A stretch of 64,000 nucleotides of DNA from Phyto melanocephala (GCA_941918925.1 OW799235.1:40570701-40634700); one strand, 5' to 3'. Positions 1 to 12,325 are shown, counted from the first letter of the stretch. Made by a program: numbers and translations. Notes: generated by a model from the letters alone, not told the origin.

Positions 1-1496
1 AACTTCATTTTTCAAATACAAGAACTCTATTACCTATTGATACTCATTAATATTTTGATTCCCGTTGGGATATCGAGGTTTCTAGAAGACCCTTTGATGA
101 AGTCCTCTTTGAAACTCTTTTTTTGAGGACATGTTAAACGCCTTCTTGATTGTTAAATTTTAACAAGATTTCAGCTTTTTTTAATTTTATTTAACTCTTC
201 ATAAATTTTTGATACAAATTTACCGCTGGGATGCGACTGTGTTTCAATTCAAAAACATACTTATTTACGTATCAATTTGTAATATGAGTAATGTAATTGA
301 AAAATATTTTATAAATTTAAGGAAATAATCAAGCCGAATTCATACAGGTGAAATTTTCAGCCCAGCTGATGGGGAGACTTTATGTCAAAATTGGTTGAAT
401 TAGCCTTATTAATGCAGGGAAAGGAAATGTGATTTTAAATTCTGTATTAAAATATTAACTCACGTGTACTTTTTTGATAATAAATGTGCTAAATTTGTGT
501 ATATATGTTGCCTTTGCGTCAATAATAATGTGTTTCAAAGAATTATATCCTTTTTTAATGAAATTTTATTATATTTAATATGTAAAAACAACTTTTCCAT
601 CCCTGATATACGAATTAGCCTTGACATAAAACATCTCATGAAAAGTTGCTTTGTTGTATCAATTCGCCTTTGCATATACCTTATGGATATGCCTTGGAAA
701 TAATATTACGAATTAAATATGTATGTATAATCCATAATCAACTGTCAATTTTTATAAAAACAAAATGAATTCTAATTTATGTGCTTTTTTGAAAAAGTCT
801 AATTTTTCTCTGCTTTTGTGCTTTTTGGGATTTTCAAAGTTTACAACACTGATTGTTGAATGGTTTTGTTATATTTGTTTTTGTTTTAATTTTTTTTTTG
901 GTTTGTTATATAAAGCACAATAAATTAAAGTATTTACAGAAATGTCTGGATTCAGCTGTTCCATTTTTTACAAAGAGAATCCGAGTGCAGTTGACTTCTT
1001 GCGAAAGGTAAATAAATGCCGATAATTTAACTGGATTTTTATGTACCAGAGTGCATGTACTTGACTGAAAAAAATAAAAAACAAATAGAAACAAGTTTTA
1101 ACCATATGAAAGCAAACGAATAGGTAAATGTATATAAATATTAATTCTTAACAGTTAAAATATATTTTAAGGGTATGCATGAATATGTAAGTACGAAAAT
1201 TGGTAGTACTAGGTCAATGTTCCAAGAAAACATTAATCTTAGACAAATAAATTAATTATACATACAAACATCATACAAACACACATATGCAATAATTACT
1301 TTAACCTAATATGCTACCTCCTCAAGACAACAAGACGGATATAATTGAAAATACTGAGTTCTTTTTACAAGACTTCTCTCTTTAATGCGAATATCACCTT
1401 GTATATATATGAAATGAAGGAGGGCAACGTTTACTTTTTGCTGAATATTTTTATTTTACATATCAAGGATTAAACAAGTGATATACTTAGGTCCTT
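1..1496. other. AT-rich stretch without a recognisable gene
   Basis: The sequence is AT-rich with only short chance reading frames. None of these peptides shows a domain I recognise, and no codon bias or conserved motif stands out. I also see no clear terminal inverted repeat here. The stretch ends where a family B repeat begins. Confidence 0.6.
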
Positions 1497-1883
1497 TTTA
1501 TTCTCACCACCAATACAATCGTATATTAATTTTGTCATTCCATTTATAACACATCGAAATATCCATTTAAGACCCCAAAAAGAATATATTCTAAGTCCTA
1601 GTTTAATTTTATGACGATCTAGGTATGTCTGTCCTTGTGTGGAAAGCTAGATAGAGGTCGGACCGAAAAAGCTTGGGGGCTCAAATTTTGCCAGAATATT
1701 TCTTACACACAAGGCTGGTATTAAGAATGGGCCAAATCGGCATATCAGAGAGAGAGTTATTGCCCGTTATGCAAGAGTAGGTTAAAAAAAAACAATGTCC
1801 TTCCAATCAAATAAAATGCGATTGTGTCTAAACGCATTGACGCAGAGCGATGAAACTTAGAAAGTGAAATTCCGGAGTAAAAA
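1497..1883 (-). repeat. family B repeat, outer part, interrupted by insertion
   Basis: Read on the minus strand this matches the right half of the complete family B copy at 17593-18674: the CACCACC end, the 'gtcattcc' segment, the 'gacctctat' segment and the block ending near 'gaaatttca'. The match stops at 1883, where a family A repeat begins, and resumes at about 6916. This is therefore the first half of a B copy split by a later insertion. Confidence 0.7.
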
Positions 1884-2212
1884 CAAGTAAGAGCGCTATA
1901 TTCGGCCGTGCCGAATCTTATATACCCTTCACAACGTGTAGTCATGCAATAACAGTAGTTTGTATCATCATTCATCTCATATGAAATACGTACATACATA
2001 TAAAAAACATACATATATAAAAACATCCCATTGTAAAATTATAAATTTACGTATGTTAAAAAAAATAAATAAAAAAGAAATTTAAAAAAAAAATATTAAA
2101 AAAAATTTAAAAAAAAAATTAAAAAAAAATTTTTTTTTTAAATAATTTTTATATATTTTATTTTTTTATTTATTTATTTATTTTAAGTCTATGGATTCTA
2201 GATCCTTACAGA

Positions 2213-5065
2213 CTAAAAAGCAGTACATACAAAATGTTGATAATAATAGTTATTTAAAAACAAAATAATTTTACATTTTACAATATTAACATTTAAAGAA
2301 AAATCAATATGTTGATAAAGTTTATTGAACTCGGTACAAATCCTCAAAAACGGATCGAAGTTGGCATAATTCGTTCTGAAAACTTTGACTGATAGCGGAC
2401 AAAAACGACGTGTAGAACGACACGCTAATAGGAAATCAGAGCATATACATCCTTTAATTAAATTTAGAACAAACGTAACGTTTAACATTGTTCTACGACT
2501 TTTTAAAGTTGGCAGCTTCACTAGTGCAAGTCTACTAGTATAAGGTGGCAGGCTTAACGAATTCCACTGTAAGCCACGAAGACAAAATAGCAGGAACTGT
2601 TTTTGCACAGATTCAATGCTATTAATATAAACATTGTAAGTTGGATCCCAAATTATTGAACCATACTCAAGAATAGGCCTGACAAGAGAAATATACAATT
2701 GTATTGTTACATATGGATCTGTAAACTCTTTCGCCCAACGTTTTATGAATCCAAGGACAACACGTGCTTTATTAACAGTTAAAGAAATATGTATGCTGAA
2801 TAAAATTTAGTTTAGCATCTAATAGGATTCCAAAATCGGAGACGGATTCCAGTCTTTTTAACGTAAAACCATTTAAAACATAATTAACTTTAATATAACA
2901 TCTACGAAAGAAACACATATATTTGCATTTTTCAGGGTTCAGCTCCATTAAGTTAAATCTACACCATACATTAAAAGCATCTATATCCATTTGTAAGAGG
3001 GTATGATCGGCGTAATTATTATAACTTAGGAATATTTTTACGTCGTCAGCATACATAATAACGTTTGAGAATTTAATAGCATTTGGTAAATCATTAATGA
3101 ACAAGGAAAACAGCAATGGACCAAGATGACTTCCCTGAGGAACACCAGAGACAACGGCTATTGGTTTAGAGATAATGTTTTTAAAACGAACATTTTGTTT
3201 TCTATTTGTCAAGTACGAATAAATCCACTTGAAGGAGTTCTGTGTAAATCCCATTACATCAAGTTTTTTTATTAGAAGTTTATGATTAACTTTATCAAAG
3301 GCTTTGCTGAAGTCGGTGTAAATAACATCAGTTTGCTTTCGTTCAATAAAACCACGATTTACAAGCGTAGTAAACTGCAACAGATTTGTAACAGTCGAAC
3401 AACCCTTACGAAAACCATGTTGTAACGGAGACAATATAGATGTTACATGATGGCAAAGATGGTCAGTTATAATTTTCTCAAAAAGTTTAGGTATTGTACT
3501 AAGGTTAGCAATACCTCTATAATTAGCGATATTATTTCTGCAGCCAGACTTGAATAATGGTATTATAAAAGAGTCCTTCCACATAGTAGGAAAATAACCG
3601 GATTTTATCGACATATTGAAAAGTATTGTAAGAGGAGAAACGAAAGCCTCAGCACATTTAATAAGAAGGCTACTAGGAATTCCATCAGGGCCATATTTAT
3701 AGGAAAATTTTAGATTTTTTAAACTGCTGAAAACAGTTGATTCATCAAGAAATGGAATTGTTATAGCTGGATTTGATAATTCCATTAGTGGATAAGATTT
3801 TTAATCGTCGAATTTAGCGTCAACATAAGTGGTAGAAAAAAAGTCAGCAAACAGATTACTTATTATTAAGTCATCATCGGATTCAGAATCAAGGTACTTC
3901 ATAACAGTTGGAAATGCAACTGTCCTCCTTTTGTAATTAACAAACTTGTAGAAGCTCTTTGGATCAGTTTTAAAATTTTGGCGCATTTTATTTAAATAGC
4001 TCAAGTAGCAAGACTGATTCATTGAATTATATTGTGCACGAACCACTGAATATTTGGCATAATCGATAGAAGATCCAGACTTTTTGTATATTCTATAAAG
4101 CTTGTTCTTTTTATTTTTAACGGTGGAGAGATACTTAGAGTTCCACGGTGGGCCAGATTGTTTTAAAACAAAAGTTTTCGGAGTAGTTTGATTTATATAT
4201 AAATAGATTTTATCATAAAACTTTTTAATTACGTTGTCGATATCGATACTATTATTTAAAAAATTAGTATAATAAAGAAAATTTGGCCAGTCTATGTTGT
4301 TTAAAAGTTCAACAAACATTTGGTAGTTAGTTTTTTAAAGCAAAAACTTTTTTCATTCAAATTAACAGATTTTAACGAAGAAGAGCTTGATAAAACAGAA
4401 GTTTGGATTTCAATCGTGGGATGGTAACAATCCTCCGGCTGAGAAATTGGATCCGAACGATTAATAGTTATATCAGTACAATCGTTTACAAAAATTAGAT
4501 CTAATAGTTTAAAATTAACGTTGAAAATACCATTTAGCTGATAAAGATTAAGATCCATTAGCCAATTCACGAACTCAATATAATATGTATTTATCCTTGA
4601 CGTTGTCGGAATGAAATAGCCATCATCAAATGAGAAATTCCATGATAAATATGGCATATTAAAATCTCCAAGAACAAAAACAGAATCGTTTTCATTAGCA
4701 GCTTTTACGATTTTTTTAATAGCTTCAGCATGTTCACGATAAACCATCTCCGATGAATATGGAGGGATATAAGAAGAAGTTATGAACATTTTCTTACGTT
4801 TCGGCTTAATAACAACACCAATAAATTCAATGTTCAATGACGAATCATCTAAAAACGCCTCAGAAGAAAGTTGACTGGAAACTGCAATTAGAACTCCACC
4901 ACCTCTGATACCACAACCACGATCACGTCTATAAATTTGATAATCACTACAGAGTATTTCAGTATTTAAAACATTTTCCATAAGCCATGTTTCAGTAAAC
5001 ACAATAACGCTGTAGGTAAAAGCGAAGCTATTATTGAACAGGGCAGATAATTTTGTATTTAAGCC
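2213..5065 (-). pseudogene. LINE ORF2: APE endonuclease + reverse transcriptase, disrupted
   Basis: The endonuclease part (about 5050-4330) shows NVRGLNTKL, FTETWL, GGGVLIAV, VLGDFNMP and a terminal YHPTIEI. A frameshift in an A/T homopolymer near 4330 moves to the linker frame (4319-3801). A TAA at 3801-3803 lies in the same frame as the RT domain that follows. The RT shows TDFSKAFDKVNH, GVPQGSHLGPLLF and YADDV (3039-3053). A second frameshift near 2785-2795 leads to the conserved tail (LYISLVRPILEYGSIIW and beyond) ending at 2213. About 940 residues would be encoded without the three lesions. No RNase H domain is seen. Confidence 0.85.
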
Positions 5066-5106
5066 ACGAACGTTTTGATATATTATTGAAATATCAGTAG
5101 AACAAT

Positions 5107-6060
5107 TTAGTTTTTTTGAGTCGTTGAGATACGTATAGGGAGACGTGCAGCAGTCCTGCGGCTTTCTTTGTAAACATATTCACGCACAAATGTACTTACA
5201 GGCCAAAAGCTAGGATCAACAAGATGTTCAAAGAGACCTTCAGGTACAGCAATTTTAAACGATGTTATTGTTCTCGGTTGGGAGTACGTATATTTATACA
5301 CAGAGATTTCACAATTTGACTGAAGTTTTGATCGAATGTAATATTCAACATCCTCAGCAGTAGTTTCCGCAGCCAAGCGTGATAAAAAAATATTTTTATT
5401 AGGGGGTATAGCTTTTAAAGGCTTAGGTGCTACTTGAATATTGTTAGAAATAGTAGACGAAGAAGTCAAAATTTGAGCATAATTAAGATTTCGTTCAGGA
5501 GCAATAGATGAGTTATTGGCTATTGGTGGAATTCCAGATGAGGCAGGTAAAGGCTCCAAGGAGTTAGGTGTATCAGCTACAGACACTGATGTGGATCCAG
5601 ATACAAAGTTATTACGGGGTTGTGAACTAATTTCGACTACAGAAGCAGATGCGTTGTTAGAATCAGGAGTTATTTTGCGCGTGTTTTGTGATGAATCAGA
5701 TCTTAAATGCGCTTTTTTGCGTTTAGGAGATATATTTTGTTGCATATTAACGAAATTTTCTAAATTGGGGAAATTATTAAATAGTTCTCCAAATTTAGCA
5801 AGTTTATTTTGTAGCAACAGAAATTCCTTGGTAATTAAATTAAACTCATCTTTAGAATTTTTAAAAAGCTTATAAAATTCTATATTGATGTTTTTGCAGC
5901 TTGGACAAGTCCAATTTAGGGATTTTAAAGGATCAGCTAGCGCATCAGCATCGCGTGCTTTAAGATTACTGCATTTTAAATGATATAAGTTAAGACACAA
6001 CCAGCATGAAACCATACGATCACCACCAGTACTTATACAATTGGCACTTGAGCACTCCAT
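5107..6060 (-). CDS. LINE ORF1 protein with PHD finger
   Basis: This is a 317-residue protein if it starts at the ATG ending at 6060. The frame is open further upstream to 6135, but the zinc finger begins three residues after the chosen Met. Residues 3-55 form a C4HC3 PHD finger (C3, C8, C19, C22, H27, C30, C52, C55). A Leu/Lys-rich, probably coiled segment (about 60-110) follows, then a Ser/Pro/Asn-rich low-complexity linker. The C-terminal block of about 90 residues (beginning NIFLSRLAAETT and containing SSFKI-like and WPVSTFVRE segments) resembles the C-terminal domain of many CR1/Jockey ORF1 proteins. The protein probably binds the element RNA. It is intact in this copy and lies directly upstream of ORF2 in another frame. 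Confidence 0.8.
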   Translation of the reverse strand: MECSSANCISTGGDRMVSCWLCLNLYHLKCSNLKARDADALADPLKSLNWTCPSCKNINIEFYKLFKNSKDEFNLITKEFLLLQNKLAKFGELFNNFPNLENFVNMQQNISPKRKKAHLRSDSSQNTRKITPDSNNASASVVEISSQPRNNFVSGSTSVSVADTPNSLEPLPASSGIPPIANNSSIAPERNLNYAQILTSSSTISNNIQVAPKPLKAIPPNKNIFLSRLAAETTAEDVEYYIRSKLQSNCEISVYKYTYSQPRTITSFKIAVPEGLFEHLVDPSFWPVSTFVREYVYKESRRTAARLPIRISTTQKN

Positions 6061-6915
6061 TGTGAAAAAGGTTGGACAGAAAGGTATATATTTATGTATG
6101 GCAATGCTCCAAAAATATTTTGTTATCAAAGACACAAACTAATGCAATCCCAGTATTACCAGCATCAAACACAAAAACATATGTGTAAATACAAACAAAA
6201 AACCATAAAATCGAAGTTGATTGTTGTTTTTGTTATTAAACGCACGTAAAATTATATTTTAAAAACACTTTAAAGAAGTGAATATAATAAAAAATAGACA
6301 CTGTATCACACTGACAGTATATTATTTCACATAAAAATTCTGAGTAATTAAAAACATATATAATAAATATAAAACAAAAAAAAAAAATAAAAAAAAAATA
6401 ATAAAAATATATATATTATATATAAAATAAAAAAAAAATAAAAAAAAAAATTAAAAAAAAAATTAAAAAAAAAATTTAAAAAAAAAATAAAAAAATTTTT
6501 TTTTTGGCTCAGCTGGGATTCGATGCCACGTTTTCTCTAACCAGTATAAACGTTTGTATGTATGTATGTTGTTGTTGTAATGTTGTTTTTATGAAAAAAA
6601 AAATCGAGGTGGTCGTGGGTTTTTGCTCATATCTCAGTTGTTTATGAACCGGTGTTTCTGATTTTCAATACCGTTCTACTCCCGAATATTTCTGATATTT
6701 TAATACCTCACCCGGGTCAAAGCGATGTCGGGGGGCTTCAAAAAGTTGATTTCAACATACATAACAGATGGTCAGACCGACAGAGCTTAATCGACTCCCT
6801 TATTCATAAGCTTTCAGAAAATATATACTTTATGGGGTCGGAAATGAAAATTGTAGAAATTTCACACGGAATGACAAACCTATATATACCCTTTTTCACT
6901 GTGTGAAGGGTATAA

Positions 6916-7446
6916 AAATATGTTTCCTTGAAAACTGCTCAAATCTTTACATTTCGTAAGAAGTTATAGATCAAAATATACAAAAATTTATGTCGCACAT
7001 TGTCTTTGTCGGTATATTTTAAATTTAAGACGTAATATAACTGACAAAATTAAATTCTAAAATTTTGCCATCATTGCTTTTTGGTAATAGCCTTTGTTCT
7101 ACCGGAAAGTGAAAGTGACAAACTCACTTAAACGCCTACCACCCATAGAACGTTTTTTCTTAAATTCTTATAATTTATTTATGGAAAAAGGTTTTGGAAG
7201 AATAAAGGACTATATTGAAATATCTAAGTTGAATTTATAAGCAGACATACCAACTTTAACGCCCACTTTCATTGCAAAAACAAATTGAAGTTACACAATG
7301 AAAATTATACATTATATTAGTACAAACAGATTATTCCATAGCGATTCCTGTTAATAACAAAATTATATGTTTTGTGCCATAAAAGTAAACAAAATTGGTT
7401 GTGGATATCAAAAATTCGACACAGCCGAATATAGTGCTCTTTCTTG
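6916..7446 (-). repeat. family B repeat, inner part after the insertion
   Basis: This continues the B copy that stops at 1883. The 'gttatagatcaaaat' block follows directly in register with the complete copy, and the segment ends with the inverted ATTCGACACAGCCGAAT hairpin and 'agtgctctttcttgtt'. With 1497-1883 it makes one B element of roughly 0.9 kb. Confidence 0.65.
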
Positions 7447-8165
7447 TTGTTATTGTATTTGTTTAAGTAATAGCACACACTAATGTGTTGGCCAATAATG
7501 ACGTTAAAATGCACCTCTGATCTATTCAAATGCTCCATTTTTAAAACGATATTAAAAATATAATATACGGTCCACTTGTCACCCGTATTTTCTCTCATGT
7601 TTTATTCTACTGATTACAATTTGCTTTAACAATTACTTTTACTTTGTTAATTCTACACGAATTTTTACAAGTCTTACGACTTGTGTTATAGTGTAAACTG
7701 TCTTTAAGGGTTACATACATTTTTTATAAGAATCAACATATAACATAAATATAATAACATTAATTTCATTAGGGGTCCTAATATGCCATATTGTCCCATT
7801 GTATGCAAATCTTAATTTTTTAAGAAATTCTGATAAAAAAAGTAATTGCAGTTGGTGCGGCAACTTTTTTGCATTTCGGAAAAAAAATATGTAATAAGTC
7901 GAACCGAAAAGGTACCTTTTTATGCTCTATTCAACTATGCTACTCTATTTGCATATTCGCAAAAAAAGTCTTATGTTTAATACATATGTATGTTTATTAA
8001 AATATTTCATTTATTTTTGTTCCTAAATTATTTTTTATTTATTTAATAAATCTACATACATAAATTGATTTTTTTTATTTTTTAATTAAGTCTGTTTTAT
8101 TCGAACAAAACAAAATTTGCAGACAAATTGTGAAAAATCGATGCCTTACAATAATATAATTAAAT

Positions 8166-8196
<31 letters not shown>

Positions 8197-8985
8197 TTGT
8201 AGCATTATTTTAGGCCCCAATCAGCTTGGGTTTTTTTAGTTGTGGCCACACTGCTTGTAATACTATTTCTTCTTATAATACTAGACTTGTATTACACATT
8301 GTGTTTCTTTTTTTTTTAAAGTGTTTTTTGCCTTTTTAATAATTATGGAATATTATTATTTTTATTATTTCTTTTTATTTGTGTTAAAAATATGATCCTT
8401 TTTGTATTGATTTTACCGCAAAAGTTTCTGTCATCACTGTCATGTAATGCTATGACTGCATTGTGAGTTGAAAACAAAGGATTTTACAAATTATAGTTAA
8501 AACTTAATGTCTATTCGTTTGTGTTGGAGTAATACGTGAATGTGTAAATATGTGCAATAACATTTGCAATAATGAAAAGTAGAACGTAGAATTCTACAGT
8601 GGCCTGAAATGTAAAAATTAAAGAGGACAAAAAATACACTAAAACAAAATAAATGAAAACTAAACATAGAAGAGCAATCGAAAACAAAATGTAAGTAAAC
8701 TGGTCGCGGTCAGTTGCCGTGATTAATGGTCATGAAGACTTAATTACCAAACATTTATCCATACACTCCAGCATATATGATACACACCAGTGTTGTTGAG
8801 GGTAAAATAATGCTGAATAAAAGTAAAAAACTTAAATTACTTTTAAGTAAAGGGAAGAAAAGGCTACCACTTTAACTTTTACAAATTGACTTGTTACTGC
8901 TAAAAAGAATTTAATTTTAGCAAAGATAGAGCAACTATATAATTTTTCAATAAAACCTCACGCCATTAATTACACTGGTTTACAG
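7447..8985. other. AT-rich stretch without a recognisable gene
   Basis: The stretch is long and A/T-rich with poly(A) and poly(T) runs near 8040-8200. Only chance frames occur, with no domain, RNA gene or clear repeat boundary. Small scraps of older repeats are possible. Confidence 0.5.
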
Positions 8986-9709
8986 CCAAAAAATACCAAG
9001 AACGCCACATGCCTAGATAAGTTAATTGGACCTCCTGAACACGAAAAACGCTGTAATTTTTTTTCTAAGTACCGTTTTTTAGATAACGGTACTTTTGTGT
9101 TTTTCGGTGTATGGTCCCACTCAAACCCTTGTGGAGCCCAACCGAAAAGTCCGCGTAAAGTTCGGCGTAAATTAAAAAAATTAAATTAAAATGACGAGCG
9201 ACTTGAACTGAATATAGTGTGCGAGCAATGAAGATGAAAATATTGTCGTTCCACAAAATCCTTAATAAAAACTTTATTTTTCATCCGATTTTTACGCTTA
9301 AAATGTTGGTAATTAAATAAGCTTTTTGGTAAAAAAATAAAAAATTCCAGATCTTAACTATAACGTAGAAAAAAAACGAAGTAAAAATGAAAAAATTTTA
9401 AAAAAACGTAAAAAATGGGCAAATTTTGAACTTTGAGGTGCCATAACTCAGCCATTTCTTATCAGATAGAAATTTGCAGCATATCGACGGAAAAGGCATT
9501 CAATTACCTTTCCAACGATACGCCATTTATCTCGATCGGACTTTTCGGTTGGGCTCCACAAGTGAGTGGGACCATACACCGAAAAACACAAAAGTACCGT
9601 TATCTAAAAAACGGTACCTAGAAAAAAAATTACAGCGTTTTTCGTGTTCAGGAGGTCCCAATTAACTTATCTAGGCATTTTTCTTTTTTTTCTTATTCTT
9701 GGTATTTTT
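8986..9709. mobile_element. foldback / MITE-like element with ~170-bp inverted ends
   Basis: The left arm (about 8986-9155) and right arm (about 9535-9709) are inverted copies. TGCCTAGATAAGTTAATTGG occurs at 9010 on the plus strand and its complement ends at 9677. The arms share a GGACCTCCTGAACACGAAAA block and a GTACCGTT...AACGGTAC mini-hairpin. The outermost 'aataccaagaa' on the left matches 'ttcttggtatt' on the right. The spacer of about 375 bp is non-coding and A-rich. Small frames across the right arm are artefacts of the repeat. No target-site duplication was resolved. Confidence 0.7.
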
Positions 9710-9984
9710 CCAAATTAAAAATTTGTAAAGCAGTGTTATATTATCAGGAAAAAAGTTTTTTTAATAGAAAGAGAGAAACAAATTTTTCTTACTTTTACAC
9801 TTTTTTCAGATACTTACATACAGTAAACATAATCTAAAAAATAAGGAACTTACCGTACCGGGAAGAAACAAATGTATTTCAGCAAAATATTTATCAGAGT
9901 AGAACGTGAATAGGACATGAAAAGGGCCTTTTATCGTAACATAATAGAGAGAGAAGTTCTAGCTCTTGGGACGATTGTAAAAAG

Positions 9985-10880
9985 AAGAACAAGACGCTGA
10001 AGAGAACTATATGACTTCGGAACAGAAGTACGTGGAGGGAATTCTGCTCCAGTGTAAGGAATACATCCGAAGTGAAAAGACTACAGAGGATGTTATCTTC
10101 TGGTGTTTAATTTTTAAAAATCAGATGACTGGTTCTCGAGTTAGGATGAAATGTGTCTCCATACCTGACTAATTTAGGGGAAAAAATTTTCCACGCCCAT
10201 AAAAACAATGGATTTGAGTTCAGCGCATCAAAATCCATATGGTCCACATAGTTTTAATTAACGGGAAGACAAAAAATGATTTTTTGTAGAGCAGTGTAAT
10301 TCGCGAAACAGCGAAATTAAACCGAAGAAAGCAGAAAGGATTATTACTCTCAGTGAAGCCAAAAGTGTTATTCATTCTTTTGCTGAAATGGATGGTATAT
10401 TCTCAGCACTACTACAATGATGTGTGAACACTCTGATTGCCTGTCTGGCATGGACGGAAACGAACATGTAGTGGTAGATGGAAACAAGCACATGTAGACA
10501 GGCACGTTTTATGCTCAAAGAGTCGGAAGACCCTGGGCTGGATAATTGCTCTGGTCACAGGGCATGGTAACTTCAAGTATCGCCTGTACATGAATTAGAT
10601 TGTCGAGAGTGATGTTTGCAGAGTGTACCTTCAAACTACAGAGACCGCAAAGCATCTGGTGTGTGAGTGTCCGGCAATGGCTGGCAATAGACTTAAAGCC
10701 ACTGGCAAGCACACATTGGATGTGAGTGCTATGAGAAAAATGATCAGTCCACAAATTGAAGTCAAAATTATCTAGAGCAAATGGCTGTATGCGGCACGTA
10801 CTTAGTGAAGACAGTAAAACCTCTTCGGTATCCGTGTACACACTGAGGAACGAAGAAGTCGAAAAGGGACTAGTTTATGG
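9985..10880 (+). pseudogene. non-LTR retrotransposon relic (LOA/R1-like ORF2 pieces)
   Basis: On the plus strand the first part (about 10000-10130) translates in pieces to a segment resembling the linker between endonuclease and RT (STWREFCSSVRN then RLQRMLSS), with stops and shifts. From about 10525 the frame reads a segment like the end of an RNase H domain (LVTGHGNFKYRLYMN), followed by a Cys/His tail (SDVCRVYL, HLVCECPAM). The RT domain itself is missing, so this is an internally deleted relic. The clade assignment rests on the RNase H plus Cys/His tail and is tentative. Confidence 0.55.
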
Positions 10881-10924
10881 AAGAAGTCTGCTTCGGTAGA
10901 CCCCCAAACATATGTATATATACT

Positions 10925-12325
10925 GTAAGGGCACTATATCCGACTGTGCTTAATTTTTGATACCAACCACACATTTTGTATAGTAATTTTATAGCAAAAA
11001 ATTAATATTTTGTTGTTTGTTTTGTTGATATTAATTTATTTTCTAAAATTTAGTTTTACCATGAAACCTTAAGCGTTTTTAAATTATAAATGCAATTATT
11101 CACTCATCTTTTTATACCCACCACCAAAAAATTAGTGTGTCATTCCGTAGTATGTTAAAATTTTGCCAGAATATTTCTTCTAAACAAGGTTTGTAAGTAT
11201 ATGGGTTAAATCGGAATATTAGGAAGAGGTCGTAGTGCAAGTATATCGAAAGAATATTTCCTGGGTAAATCATATCTTTGCCAAAAACTTGCTCAAATCT
11301 ATACATTACGAAAGAAGTTACAGATAAAAATGTACGAAAATTTATACCGCACAGTGTCTTACTCGGTATATTTTTTAAAATTAGGATCAAAATAAAACTT
11401 TTAATATTAGATGTACGATTTTGAAATTTTGCAAACATTGCTTTTCAGTCAAAAGGATTTGAGAAAATTAATGTTATACGCCCACCTCCCAGAAACTATT
11501 TCGACATGAATATGATATAATGCCCACTTTCCACGTAATCTAATCAAAATGAAATTTAAAATCTCATAAAAAAGAGTCAGTAGTAAAATTTCTAATGTAG
11601 AAATACTTAAGGTTTCATAACAAGACTCAATTTAAGAAAATAAATTAATATCGAAGTTAGATAAAGCGTTATATAAGTGTTGGGGGACTTTTATTTTGTT
11701 GCATTATAATAAAATCAAGCAGAAAAGTATACATGCGAAGTTTCATCATTATACGTCTAATTTTGTCAGTGTTATGTGCATTTTAATTTAACTGCTTTGT
11801 AATATTTGAAAACTGGGTGTTAAAGTAAGCATGTAAAAGCAATTTCTGATAAGAAATTTAACTTATTATTAGCCAGAGGAAAAGTAAATAAATCGAGTAT
11901 TTTAGAAAATTTCAAAATCGTACGCCTAATTTTGTCAGTTTTGTTTCGATGTTAATTTTAAATAGACCCAAAAAGTTACTGTGAGGTATAAACTTTCGTA
12001 GAATTTCCTTCGGAATCTATAGACTTAAAAATTTCGAGAAAACATACTTTTTAAATTAACTTTTTTCTTAAGAAATAATTTAAAGAAATTTTATTACTCT
12101 GTATTATTAATACCAAACATTTCTGATGTATTAGAAATATTAAGACAAAATTGGACCTCCTAACTTTTTTGTTTGAGCTCTATCGTGCTTTAAACAGAAC
12201 AGACATTAAGAAACAACATTGAAAATATATGCTTTATTTGGATCTAAAATGAATAATTCGATGTGATACAAATGGAATGACAAAATGAATATACCCCCAC
12301 ACCTTGTTTTTGATGGTGGGTAAAA
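10925..12325. repeat. family B repeats in palindromic head-to-head arrangement
   Basis: A B left end (10925 to about 11070) is followed by a B copy on the minus strand starting with TATACCCACCACCA at about 11113. Around 11680 this turns into a plus-strand B copy running to the GGTGGGTA end at about 12322. Both outer ends of 11112-12325 are therefore the same B terminus, in opposite orientation. The stretch 'gatattaatttatttt' near 11030 also recurs inverted near 11640. There is no coding capacity. Confidence 0.6.

Larger units (their letters stand above)
2160..6360 (-). mobile_element. CR1-like non-LTR retrotransposon (LINE), nearly full length
   Basis: On the minus strand the order is a roughly 300-bp leader, ORF1 (6060-5107), ORF2 (about 5065-2213), a short 3' UTR and an A-rich tail containing ATAAATAAATAAA-type repeats near 2165-2190. 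A PHD finger in ORF1 followed by an APE endonuclease and RT in ORF2 is the arrangement described for CR1-group LINEs. Both edges lie in A/T tracts of the host repeat, so no target-site duplication can be read and the ends are approximate. ORF2 carries a few frameshifts and one internal stop, so this copy is recently dead rather than ancient. Confidence 0.85.
1884..6915 (-). repeat. family A repeat, interrupted by a LINE
   Basis: The left edge (1884-2040) begins with the CAAGTAAGAGCGC end and the ATTCGGC/GCCGAAT hairpin. The right part (about 6490-6915) ends with GTGAAGGGTATAA. Together they correspond to the uninterrupted copy at 48001-48783. The A-rich core of the repeat has received a 4.2 kb LINE. 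Family A has no coding capacity. Its ends carry the TTATACCCTTCAC / GTGAAGGGTATAA inverted motif, and its body holds a 'GTCTGTCCG'-type simple-sequence block. Confidence 0.75.

Noticed and set aside
5516..5875. 119-codon plus-strand frame
   Set aside because: It lies antisense to the intact LINE ORF1, whose PHD finger and C-terminal block are clear. It is a shadow frame.
8150..8300. Possible small RNA gene around the 'ggccccaatcagcttggg' segment
   Set aside because: No cloverleaf, box motifs or promoter elements could be laid out. The local palindrome is short.
10515..10841. 108-codon minus-strand frame
   Set aside because: It is antisense to the LINE relic, which reads an RNase H end and Cys/His tail on plus.
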